Source: BRH-c25 sp029553855
GTDB lineage: Bacteria > Bacillota > Clostridia > Lutisporales > Lutisporaceae
Direction: 5' to 3'
Length of the DNA stretch: 15,670 nucleotides
NCBI GenBank assembly: GCA_035375865.1
Contig: DAOSQO010000047.1
Span: forward strand, 1-15,670
Part shown: piece by piece, positions 7,156 through 12,962 of the stretch
How the letters are laid out: every line of letters begins with the position of its first letter
Numbering within the stretch: position 1 is the first letter of the stretch
Translations under genes and position numbers: made by a program
Notes under the pieces: model-generated
What the model was told of the DNA's origin: nothing
What the model saw: only the letters and a program-made list of their open reading frames with translations
Database searches by the model: none

Positions 7156-8235
7156 GTGAATAAAAGAGTAGTAACAGGCATGAGCGGCGGAGTTGACAGT
7201 TCTGTCGCCGCTTATCTATTAAAGCAGCAAGGCTATGACGTAATAGGAGTCACAATGCAGATATGGCAGGATAAGAGCAAAGCAACCTTAGAAAGAGAAG
7301 GCGGCTGTTGCTCTTTGTCTGCTGTTGAAGATGCCCGAAGGGTATGCGATAAACTTGGCATACCTTTTTATGTTATGAACTTCAAGCAGATATTTGAAAA
7401 GAAGGTTATAGATTATTTTGTTGATGAGTATCTAATGGGAAGAACCCCCAACCCTTGTATAGCATGCAACAAGTTTATTAAATTTGATGCGCTGCTTGAA
7501 AGGGCTAAGGCTTTGGAAGCAGAATACGTTGCCACGGGGCATTATGCAAAGGTCATGTATGATGAAGACTATAAGAGATATATAATAAGAAAGTCTGATT
7601 CGCCTCTGAAAGATCAGACCTATGTGCTTTACAACCTGACCCAGGATCAGCTTGGTCACATACTTATGCCCTTGGGGGATTATAATAAGGAACAGGTCAG
7701 GGAAATAGCAAGAGAGCTGGGGCTTAGAACCGCAAACAAACCGGAGAGCCAGGAAATATGCTTTGTGGAAGACAATAACTATGGCAGATTTATCAATGAA
7801 CGAAGAGGTGACGAAATAAAGCCAGGTATGTTTGTTGATGTCAGGGGAAACAAGCTCGGCAATCACAAGGGGATAGCCCACTATACCGTAGGGCAGAGGA
7901 AGGGTCTTGGAATATCGATAGGGAAGCCCCTGTATGTAGTTGAGATAATTCCCGAGAAGAATCTCGTGGTGCTTGGGGACGAGACTGAGGTATTCGGTAG
8001 GGAGCTGAGGGCTTCACAAATGAATTATATTGCATTTGAAAAGCTTGAAGAACCTATTGATGTGAAGGCTAAGATAAGATATAGCGCCAGGGAAGCGGAT
8101 GCAAAAGTGATTCCTATGGGAAATAACAGGGTCAGGGTTGTATTCGAGGAACCGCAGAGGGCAATAACTCCGGGGCAAGCAGTAGTGTTCTATCAGGGAG
8201 ATGTACTGGTCGGAGGGGGAACCATAGAGCGATAG
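7156..8235 (+). CDS. mnmA: tRNA-specific 2-thiouridylase
   Basis: A 359-residue enzyme that adenylates and thiolates U34 in the anticodon of Lys, Glu and Gln tRNAs (s2U34), using sulfur relayed from a cysteine desulfurase. The PP-loop is GMSGGVDSS (8-16). The catalytic pair is C104 in NPCIACNKFIKF and C202 in ESQEICFVED, and DQTYVLYN (153-160) fits the DQSYFL block. GQRKGLGI and the C-terminal beta-barrel with the EPQRAITPGQA block complete the family layout at normal length. The start is GTG at 7156, ten bases after GGAG, giving the usual N-terminus RVVTGMSGG. The gene follows iscU by 30 bp and is probably cotranscribed; iscS next to trmU is a common Firmicutes arrangement. Confidence 0.95.
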   Translation: MNKRVVTGMSGGVDSSVAAYLLKQQGYDVIGVTMQIWQDKSKATLEREGGCCSLSAVEDARRVCDKLGIPFYVMNFKQIFEKKVIDYFVDEYLMGRTPNPCIACNKFIKFDALLERAKALEAEYVATGHYAKVMYDEDYKRYIIRKSDSPLKDQTYVLYNLTQDQLGHILMPLGDYNKEQVREIARELGLRTANKPESQEICFVEDNNYGRFINERRGDEIKPGMFVDVRGNKLGNHKGIAHYTVGQRKGLGISIGKPLYVVEIIPEKNLVVLGDETEVFGRELRASQMNYIAFEKLEEPIDVKAKIRYSAREADAKVIPMGNNRVRVVFEEPQRAITPGQAVVFYQGDVLVGGGTIER

Positions 8236-8309
8236 CGCAGCAGTTCAATGAATAATATCGCCGCATTTAGCAAAAATAATGACAGAGTATAATATGCGGA
8301 GGTGCAAAA

Positions 8310-8525
8310 ATGCATAGGAATGCTTCTGATGATAACGATATCATGAATACGAGAGATTGTCTCCAAAGAGCCTGGAATAACACCATGGAGCTGGTCCGAG
8401 ACTTTGAAATGTATTCAAAGAAAATAGAAGATAGGGAGGTATCTGGAACCTTTAAGAGAATGGCTGAAGAGCAGGGTACTATGGCCAATAGTTTAAGGGA
8501 GCTTTACAATCAGTATGATAAATAG
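8310..8525 (+). CDS. Small helical protein of unknown function
   Basis: A 71-residue, charged, soluble protein with no signal peptide. GGAGGTG lies five bases before the ATG, a near-perfect ribosome site, which supports it as a real gene. Predicted structure by eye is two long helices, about residues 14-41 and 44-68, with the pattern YSKKIEDREVSGTFKRMAEE (35-54). That pattern resembles segments of small ferritin-like or rubrerythrin-like helical proteins, but the metal-binding Glu/His set is not complete, so no function is claimed. It follows mnmA by 74 bp and precedes the operon terminator. A TATAAT at 8288-8293 without a good -35 box hints at a weak internal promoter. Confidence 0.75.
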   Translation: MHRNASDDNDIMNTRDCLQRAWNNTMELVRDFEMYSKKIEDREVSGTFKRMAEEQGTMANSLRELYNQYDK

Positions 8526-8590
8526 GGAGTGAAAGGCACTATTTAGTAGGGAAGTCTTTGAAACCATATCCTGGACAAATAACGAGATAA

Positions 8591-8622
8591 AAAAAGGCAT
8601 TATCAGACGATAGTGTCTTTTT
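8591..8622 (+). terminator. Rho-independent terminator of the isc-mnmA operon
   Basis: A 14-bp stem with arms AAAAAGGCATTATC and GATAGTGTCTTTTT and a four-base loop; two of the pairs are G-U in the rightward RNA. The 3' arm ends in five U residues. It lies 65 bp after the small helical gene. Its arms recur almost exactly in the hairpin at 8866-8898. Confidence 0.8.
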
Positions 8623-8865
8623 GCAGTGCACGCAGAGCATAGGTATATATCAATATTCGTATATAATATTTTCGTGTAAACATGTCATTATATATTGACA
8701 AATGGCAACAGGTTGCATTCAAGCTGTCTGCATTACCAGAACGGGGACTGTATTTATTTCAATCAAAATAAATCCGAAACTTTCATTAATTATCTATGAA
8801 TGGAAGGATTGTGGGGAAGGGTTTTCTGCTGCATCTGCCGGGGACTGTACGTTACAGAAAAAAGG
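8623..8865. other. Gene-free stretch between twin hairpins
   Basis: Nothing recognisable is encoded. An ATG frame opening at 8702 has no ribosome site. A TTGACA at 8695-8700 lacks a matching -10 box, and TATAAT at 8662-8667 lacks a -35 box. Confidence 0.4.
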
Positions 8866-8898
8866 AAAAGGCATTGTCCCGCAAGGGATAGTGCCTTT
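8866..8898 (-). terminator. Terminator hairpin at the end of the membrane-protein gene
   Basis: The arms (8867-8880 and 8885-8898) make 14 pairs around a GCAA loop and overlap the last two bases of the leftward gene's stop codon. Leftward RNA ends in UUUUCCUUUUUU, a proper U-run, but carries two C-A mismatches in the stem. Rightward RNA pairs fully through G-U wobbles and is followed by AGUCUUUUAUUUU. It may therefore work in both directions. Confidence 0.65.
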
Positions 8899-9490
8899 AG
8901 TCTTTTATTTTCTCTTCAACATATATGTCGAAAGTTTCTTTTGGCAAATCCTTTCCTTCTTTGTCTAAAATATGTAAGTGATCTAATGAGCTTACATCCG
9001 CTTTAAATATAAAATATTTTTCTTTTGATAAATCTTCTGTATAGCGGCTGCCATCTTTTTTCGTTACTTCTATAGAGCAAATAGTTGCATGATGGTTTTT
9101 TCCTGCAATAATTAAGTACTGATCCTTTAAGCCCCTTTTAACAAAATTGTATATAAAATCTTTTTCGTTGTATATGTTTCCAACGGCATACTTATTGTTC
9201 AAACCTTTAAAAAAATCTGCAAAACCAACTATTTCATAATCGTTTTCTGAAGGAAATGAATAAACTACGACTTTTCTAATATCAAAATTAAGTTGTTTCC
9301 TGATTTTGATATCTTGAATACTATAATTTGCGCCTTTTACGGAAGATAAATTTTTTACAATTGTTTCCCCGATATCCTTTTCCCGGATTCGAAAAAAGGA
9401 ATTGTGCAAAATTATTGTTGAGACGCATAATATTATTATTACAGCGATAACACTTGTTTTTTTAAAGGGTGTATTGATAATGCCTAACAC
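8897..9490 (-). CDS. Membrane-anchored protein of unknown function
   Basis: A 197-residue protein with one hydrophobic segment near the N-terminus (about residues 12-29, after two lysines) and a hydrophilic remainder, so probably a type II membrane or secreted protein with its main part outside. The start is GTG at 9490, with GGAGG nine bases upstream. The exported part has motifs FFKGLNNKYAVGNI (about 93-106) and YLIIAGKNHHATI (about 125-137), which loosely recall uncharacterised single-pass Firmicutes proteins; no function is recognised. It lies 78 bp downstream of the secreted-protein gene on the same strand, suggesting an operon. An accessory or immunity-like partner role is possible but only inference. 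Confidence 0.75.
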   Translation of the reverse strand: MLGIINTPFKKTSVIAVIIILCVSTIILHNSFFRIREKDIGETIVKNLSSVKGANYSIQDIKIRKQLNFDIRKVVVYSFPSENDYEIVGFADFFKGLNNKYAVGNIYNEKDFIYNFVKRGLKDQYLIIAGKNHHATICSIEVTKKDGSRYTEDLSKEKYFIFKADVSSLDHLHILDKEGKDLPKETFDIYVEEKIKD

Positions 9491-9528
9491 GCTTATTAAC
9501 CTCCGAATATTAACAGTATATCATATAA

Positions 9529-9542
9529 GTATAAATTTATAC
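9529..9542. repeat. Perfect 14-bp palindrome
   Basis: GTATAAATTTATAC is its own reverse complement. It sits in the 78-bp gap between the two leftward genes, about 40 bp before the GTG start. It could be an operator or simply AT-rich promoter sequence; TATACT nearby (reverse strand, 9520-9515) may be a -10 box. Confidence 0.4.
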
Positions 9543-9568
9543 CCATTATTTAGAAATTATTTTCCGGC

Positions 9569-10417
9569 TTAGTAGCTCCCGTAGCTTACAGGGGAGAATC
9601 CCACAACTCCGAACATTCTTAAGTATAATGACTTGCCGAAGGCCGTTGTTTTCCAGTCCTTTGGAATAAAGCCCTCATAATATGTATTTCCTTTATACTT
9701 TTTATTGTCATCAATAATGTATACCTTTTTTCCGGTCACATCAATATAATGATTCGAATTAATAGTATCCGTACACCTAAATGAGTAATTATCAATTTTA
9801 GCCGATAGTGGTACAGTTAACTTATCCATTATTTTACCGGAAATAACAGAGATTCCGTAAGCAACGCATATGGCCTTTATCGTATCTGTCATAATTGACG
9901 CCGGGACCGCTATTACCGATATAATTGCTGCGACTAAAGTAACTATAAGCCCCTTATAGGCATTTACCTTATAAACACTGACCTCAGGCGTTGTCATGTA
10001 TTTCAGCCTGATGCTGTGCTTTTTATAATCGTTCGGGTCCACTCCATAGTTGATTCTGCCCAATAAGGTGTAGGAGGCGGCATATGATCTGCTATCAATA
10101 TTGGCTTTCGTTAATATACTTCCTGCGTCTTCTACTTTTAGTTTCCCATTTTCTTCTTTTACTCTTAATTTTGTGCTCCCTTTTGTTATTTCAACTTCTC
10201 CGACTAATTTTCCATTATTGTACTGCCTCAATACTTTTACGCCATTTCCTTTGTTAATTTCTTTAATTATTACATTTGTTCCACTGTCATCTGTAAAGGC
10301 ATATGAGCCACCCTTTGTATCATTACTCACTTTTGTTAATGCACTTACATTAATGCAGCTGAACATCATAACCATTGCAACTACAATGCTGATAAAACTT
10401 CTTATATGTTTTTCCAT
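9569..10417 (-). CDS. Secreted protein with central hydrophobic segment, unknown function
   Basis: A 282-residue protein. Residues 1-26 form a clear signal peptide (positively charged start, hydrophobic core, likely cleavage after VSA). Residues 40-100 look like short beta-strand units of the kind NGKLVGEVEITKG / ENGKLKVED. Residues about 154-200 are strongly hydrophobic and Ala/Ile/Val rich with a possible pair of membrane helices, and the last 80 residues are polar and Tyr-rich. AAGGGGGT lies eight bases before the ATG. I recognise no family. An exported protein with a membrane-active core, followed by a small membrane-anchored gene, can look like a toxin or bacteriocin with its partner, but there is no leader processing site, transporter or catalytic motif to prove this. 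A cell-envelope protein is equally possible. Confidence 0.8.
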   Translation of the reverse strand: MEKHIRSFISIVVAMVMMFSCINVSALTKVSNDTKGGSYAFTDDSGTNVIIKEINKGNGVKVLRQYNNGKLVGEVEITKGSTKLRVKEENGKLKVEDAGSILTKANIDSRSYAASYTLLGRINYGVDPNDYKKHSIRLKYMTTPEVSVYKVNAYKGLIVTLVAAIISVIAVPASIMTDTIKAICVAYGISVISGKIMDKLTVPLSAKIDNYSFRCTDTINSNHYIDVTGKKVYIIDDNKKYKGNTYYEGFIPKDWKTTAFGKSLYLRMFGVVGFSPVSYGSY

Positions 10418-10433
10418 TTTTGAACCCCCTTAG

Positions 10434-10464
10434 ATTATATTTAGTTATCCCATGTAGTTCTCAA
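10434..10464 (-). promoter_or_regulatory. Candidate promoter of the secreted-protein gene
   Basis: Reading leftward, TTGAGA (10464-10459) and TATAAT (10439-10434) are separated by 19 bp, a little long. The -10 box lies about 17 bp upstream of the ATG, so the leader would be very short. Confidence 0.35.
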
Positions 10465-10820
10465 TTAATTTGTTAATCTTATGCATCAAGAAGCCGGAAT
10501 ATAACATAAAAGGAAACATATACCAATCACTTTTAGATAAGGATTGTAACGGTTGTTTAATTGATACAGCCTTCAGAAATTAAAACGAAGATTTTCAAAG
10601 GTTTTAAAAGGTCTGCCATACGCTGTATAAGTTTTATAGCAACATGAAGCGCATTTTTGCGGCAGTGTTGGAGAACGACGCTGTGGCCCTTAAAAATGAA
10701 TGAAACCTTCGGTAAAGCATTGCAAAAATACTGCCGGGCTGTCACGGAATGGAATGCAGAAAACAGTGGCAAACAGATACACTGAGTTATATGAAGCAAG
10801 CCTAAAAGGAAGGTAGTTTT
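10465..10820 (+). other. Gene-free stretch, possible decayed gene or short transcript
   Basis: No frame longer than about 30 codons with a ribosome site was found rightward. Three short protein-like rightward frames follow one another in different phases: 10561-10647, 10644-10703 (MKRIFAAVLENDAVALKNE) and 10696-10785 (beginning MNETFGKALQKYCRAVTEW). The stretch ends in a strong rightward terminator. A 91-codon leftward frame at 10557-10832 has no supporting signal. The content may be a frameshifted remnant or a non-coding RNA; neither is proven. Confidence 0.25.
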
Positions 10821-10850
10821 AAAAAAGACCAAATTACGGTCTTTTTTCTT
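10821..10850 (+). terminator. Rho-independent terminator without an assigned gene
   Basis: A perfect 10-bp stem, AAAAAAGACC with GGTCTTTTTT, a seven-base loop and a following U-rich run (CTTTT). There is no intact rightward gene for over 2 kb upstream, so it either ends an unrecognised transcript or marks a lost gene. The stem is nearly symmetric and could also act leftward. Confidence 0.7.
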
Positions 10851-10934
10851 TTATATGCTAAATTAAATTTTAATTATTATAATTTATTTGCTAAAACTAT
10901 ATTAAGTAAAGCCGCAATTTTATAGAGGCTTCGT

Positions 10935-10967
10935 GTGCTCAATGCAGCTGTCTCACGTGCTCAGTGC
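10935..10967 (+). repeat. Direct repeat before the PRC-barrel gene
   Basis: GTGCTCAATGC (10935-10945) and GTGCTCAGTGC (10957-10967) match at 10 of 11 positions and start 22 bp apart, about two helical turns. The spacing suggests a protein-binding pair on one face of the DNA. No factor is known. Confidence 0.4.
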
Positions 10968-10978
10968 CGGAATATGGG

Positions 10979-11470
10979 GTGATAATTATTTTCAGGATAA
11001 ATGATATTATAGATTTGCCGCTGGTTGATAACATAACATTTCAAAAACTATGCAAAATCCGCGATGTAATTATTGATTTAAGGGAAAACAGAGTATATGC
11101 CCTGACATGTAATGGTAAATTCTTCAGCAGGTCCCTGGGGGCTGTGCTTTTCAGAAATGTGACATCAATATCACAGAATAATGTATCAGTAACCGACAAA
11201 ATAAAAATTATAAACTTAAAAGAATTAAGAATGGAAAAAGGATGCTGCCAGAGCTATCAGAGCATACTGGGAAAACCGGTAACAGGCTTTAGGGGGGAAG
11301 CCTTAGGGATAATCAGAGACATACTAATTGACACAAATAGCGGCATTATTGAAGCATATGAATTGTCCGAAGGATATTTAGATGATTTTTTAAAGGGAAG
11401 ACATATCGTAGAGACGGATGGCAGGAGTATATTACCAGTGGAAAGGGAATATCCGTTATACCATAGATGA
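10979..11470 (+). CDS. PRC-barrel domain protein (YrrD-like)
   Basis: A protein of about 163 residues with two PRC-barrel-like beta units: an N-terminal one (about 6-75) beginning RINDIIDLPLV and containing IRDVIIDLRENRVYAL, and a C-terminal one (about 95-155) with ILGKPV, GEALGIIRDILIDTNSGIIEAYELS and ILPVE. PRC barrels often bind RNA or partner proteins in ribosome assembly, or sit in electron-transfer proteins; this gene's role is unknown. Bacillus subtilis has a PRC-barrel gene (yrrD) between trmU and alaS, the same setting. The start is uncertain: GTG at 10979 has a weak GGA upstream, GTG at 10964 has none, and the best ribosome-like site (GGGGTGAT, 10976-10983) would point to a rare ATT at 10988 giving MFRINDI. 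Confidence 0.8.
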   Translation: MIIIFRINDIIDLPLVDNITFQKLCKIRDVIIDLRENRVYALTCNGKFFSRSLGAVLFRNVTSISQNNVSVTDKIKIINLKELRMEKGCCQSYQSILGKPVTGFRGEALGIIRDILIDTNSGIIEAYELSEGYLDDFLKGRHIVETDGRSILPVEREYPLYHR

Positions 11471-11519
11471 ATAATTTTACTGACTAAAAAGAATTCGATA
11501 ATAAACCAGTATTGGAATT

Positions 11520-11548
11520 TTGATCGATAGTAAAGCATAATAAATAAT
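11520..11548 (+). promoter_or_regulatory. Candidate promoter of the AI-2E permease gene
   Basis: TTGATC (11520-11525) and AATAAT (11543-11548) are 17 bp apart in an AT-rich gap of about 100 bp after the PRC-barrel gene. A TATAAT at 11553-11558 lacks a -35 box. The evidence is weak. Confidence 0.3.
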
Positions 11549-11578
11549 TAACTATAATTATTTCATAGGATGAGCCGT

Positions 11579-12631
11579 ATGAACAGTATCCGGGGTTTAA
11601 AGAAGGTCAATATCAGACCGTTACATATTGTTGTAATTATTCTATTACTTTTAACAGCTTTTAGATATGGCATTGCAATAGGTACTATACTGAAGCCTTT
11701 TATTATTGCTGCAGTCGTATCTTATTTACTCAATCCAATAGTGAAGGTTTTTGAAGGTAAAGGTATCAGAAGAATATTCAGCGTACTTATTGTTTATCTT
11801 ATATTTATTTCAATAATAATGCTTCTGTCCTTTGTGCTTGTTCCAAAGCTTATAAAGGAAATCAGCGCTTTAGCTGCAAATATACCGCAGTATTCAAGTC
11901 AGATGCAGGAGCTGTTGAAAAAGTTCCAGGATGGATATATAAACAGCGGACTTCCCGAAAGCTTCAAAGATATTCTGGACGAAAACATACTGATGCTTCA
12001 AAGTATGATTATTACAGTCCTTCAGAACATAGCCAACGGTATAATAGAAATGTTTTCACAGCTTTTTACAATATTAATAGTTCCGGTTATCACTTTTTAT
12101 ATGCTGAAAGATATGGAGTATTTCAAGAATCAGTTCATTTTTATACTTCCAAAGGCACAACGGATGAAATCCATTGTGCTTCTCAGAGATATTGATAATG
12201 TTTTTGGTAAATATATTAGGGGACAGATAATAATAGCAAGCTTTGTAGGAATTCTTACAACTATCGCTCTATTTTTGATAAAGGTCAAATATGCCTTTAT
12301 CCTTGGTATATTCGCCGGAATAGCAAACATTATACCGTATTTCGGACCGTTTATAGGGATTATACCTACAATATTGTTTGCATTGCTTGATTCGACAACC
12401 AAAGCTTTATATGCCGCCGGCGCGTTCATACTTATACAACAGCTTGAATGTGGATTTCTTACACCTAAAATAATAGGAAAAAGCATAGGAATACATCCGG
12501 TTTATGTCATAATGTCCCTTATTGCAGGGGGCAAGCTTTTTGGTGTAATAGGGCTTATTATGGCTGTGCCGGCATTAGCAGCCATAAAGCTGACTCTGAG
12601 GCATGTATTGAGAGATAAGCAGGAAGCATGA
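11579..12631 (+). CDS. AI-2E family transporter (YrrI-like permease)
   Basis: A 350-residue polytopic membrane protein of the AI-2E exporter family (formerly UPF0118). About eight hydrophobic segments are visible: two near the N-terminus (about 15-50), one at 66-90, a polar loop with IPQYSSQMQELLKKF (about 100-135), then 140-175 and several from 215 to the end. The family signature IANIIPYFGPFIGIIPT is at about 248-264. Members export autoinducer-2 in E. coli or act as Na+/H+ antiporters in others; the substrate here is unknown. ATG at 11579 has AGGA eight bases upstream; an in-frame ATG at 11570 overlaps that site and is less likely. It precedes the alaS leader, as yrrI precedes alaS in the B. 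subtilis region. Confidence 0.9.
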   Translation: MNSIRGLKKVNIRPLHIVVIILLLLTAFRYGIAIGTILKPFIIAAVVSYLLNPIVKVFEGKGIRRIFSVLIVYLIFISIIMLLSFVLVPKLIKEISALAANIPQYSSQMQELLKKFQDGYINSGLPESFKDILDENILMLQSMIITVLQNIANGIIEMFSQLFTILIVPVITFYMLKDMEYFKNQFIFILPKAQRMKSIVLLRDIDNVFGKYIRGQIIIASFVGILTTIALFLIKVKYAFILGIFAGIANIIPYFGPFIGIIPTILFALLDSTTKALYAAGAFILIQQLECGFLTPKIIGKSIGIHPVYVIMSLIAGGKLFGVIGLIMAVPALAAIKLTLRHVLRDKQEA

Positions 12632-12648
12632 AAAGGGTTTACGTTTTA

Positions 12649-12677
12649 TTGACAAAGGGGTCGGGCTAATATATAAT
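12649..12677 (+). promoter_or_regulatory. Consensus sigma-A promoter of alaS
   Basis: TTGACA (12649-12654) and TATAAT (12672-12677) match the consensus exactly with 17-bp spacing. Transcription should start near 12684 and run through the T-box leader. The promoter begins 18 bp after the permease stop codon, so alaS is its own unit. Confidence 0.92.
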
Positions 12678-12683
12678 TTTAGA

Positions 12684-12940
12684 TAAATTCATAATGCGTA
12701 GATGCAGAGGAGTAGACAGACCGATTTCCTATGTGCTGTAACACATTACAGTATTTGTAAGAGAAGGGATGGTTGGTGAGAATCCCAGGAAATAAGCTGT
12801 CGAAGCTGCTGCTGAGCTTCCATAAGACGCTGCAGGCGTTATACTGCATGGCAATAGCCAGTAAAGTGGCCATTTTTGGCAACTAGGGTGGTACCGCGAA
12901 GAACTCTTCGTCCCTAATCGGGATGAGGAGTTTGTTTTTA
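12684..12940 (+). promoter_or_regulatory. Alanine T-box riboswitch leader
   Basis: A leader of about 255 bases that senses uncharged tRNA-Ala. The T-box sequence AGGGTGGTACCGCG (12885-12898) is canonical; its UGGU bulge pairs with the tRNA ACCA end, fitting the A73 discriminator of tRNA-Ala. Stem I is recognisable: GCAG (12704-12707) with CTGC (12809-12812), GACAG (12715-12719) with CTGTC (12797-12801), and an internal loop carrying AGTA (12711-12714) opposite GAA (12802-12804). The codon right after that GAA is GCU (12805-12807), an alanine codon, and is the likely specifier. When tRNA-Ala is uncharged, the antiterminator forms and alaS is transcribed. Confidence 0.93.
12902..12940 (+). terminator. 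T-box-controlled intrinsic terminator
   Basis: A 13-bp stem, AACTCTTCGTCCC with GGGATGAGGAGTT, including two G-U pairs, a five-base loop and a TGTTTTTA run. It lies just 3' of the T-box sequence and competes with the antiterminator. Confidence 0.88.
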
Positions 12941-12962
12941 ATAATTAGCAGGAGGATATATT

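Noticed and set aside
8702..8968. Rightward 88-codon frame after a TTGACA
   Set aside because: No ribosome site, no matching -10 box, low-quality composition, and it runs through a terminator hairpin and the end of a leftward gene.
10557..10832. Leftward 91-codon frame
   Set aside because: No ribosome site or promoter, starts inside the terminator stem, and shows no domain pattern.
12679..12882. Leftward 67-codon frame
   Set aside because: It is antisense to the T-box leader, whose RNA structure explains the sequence.
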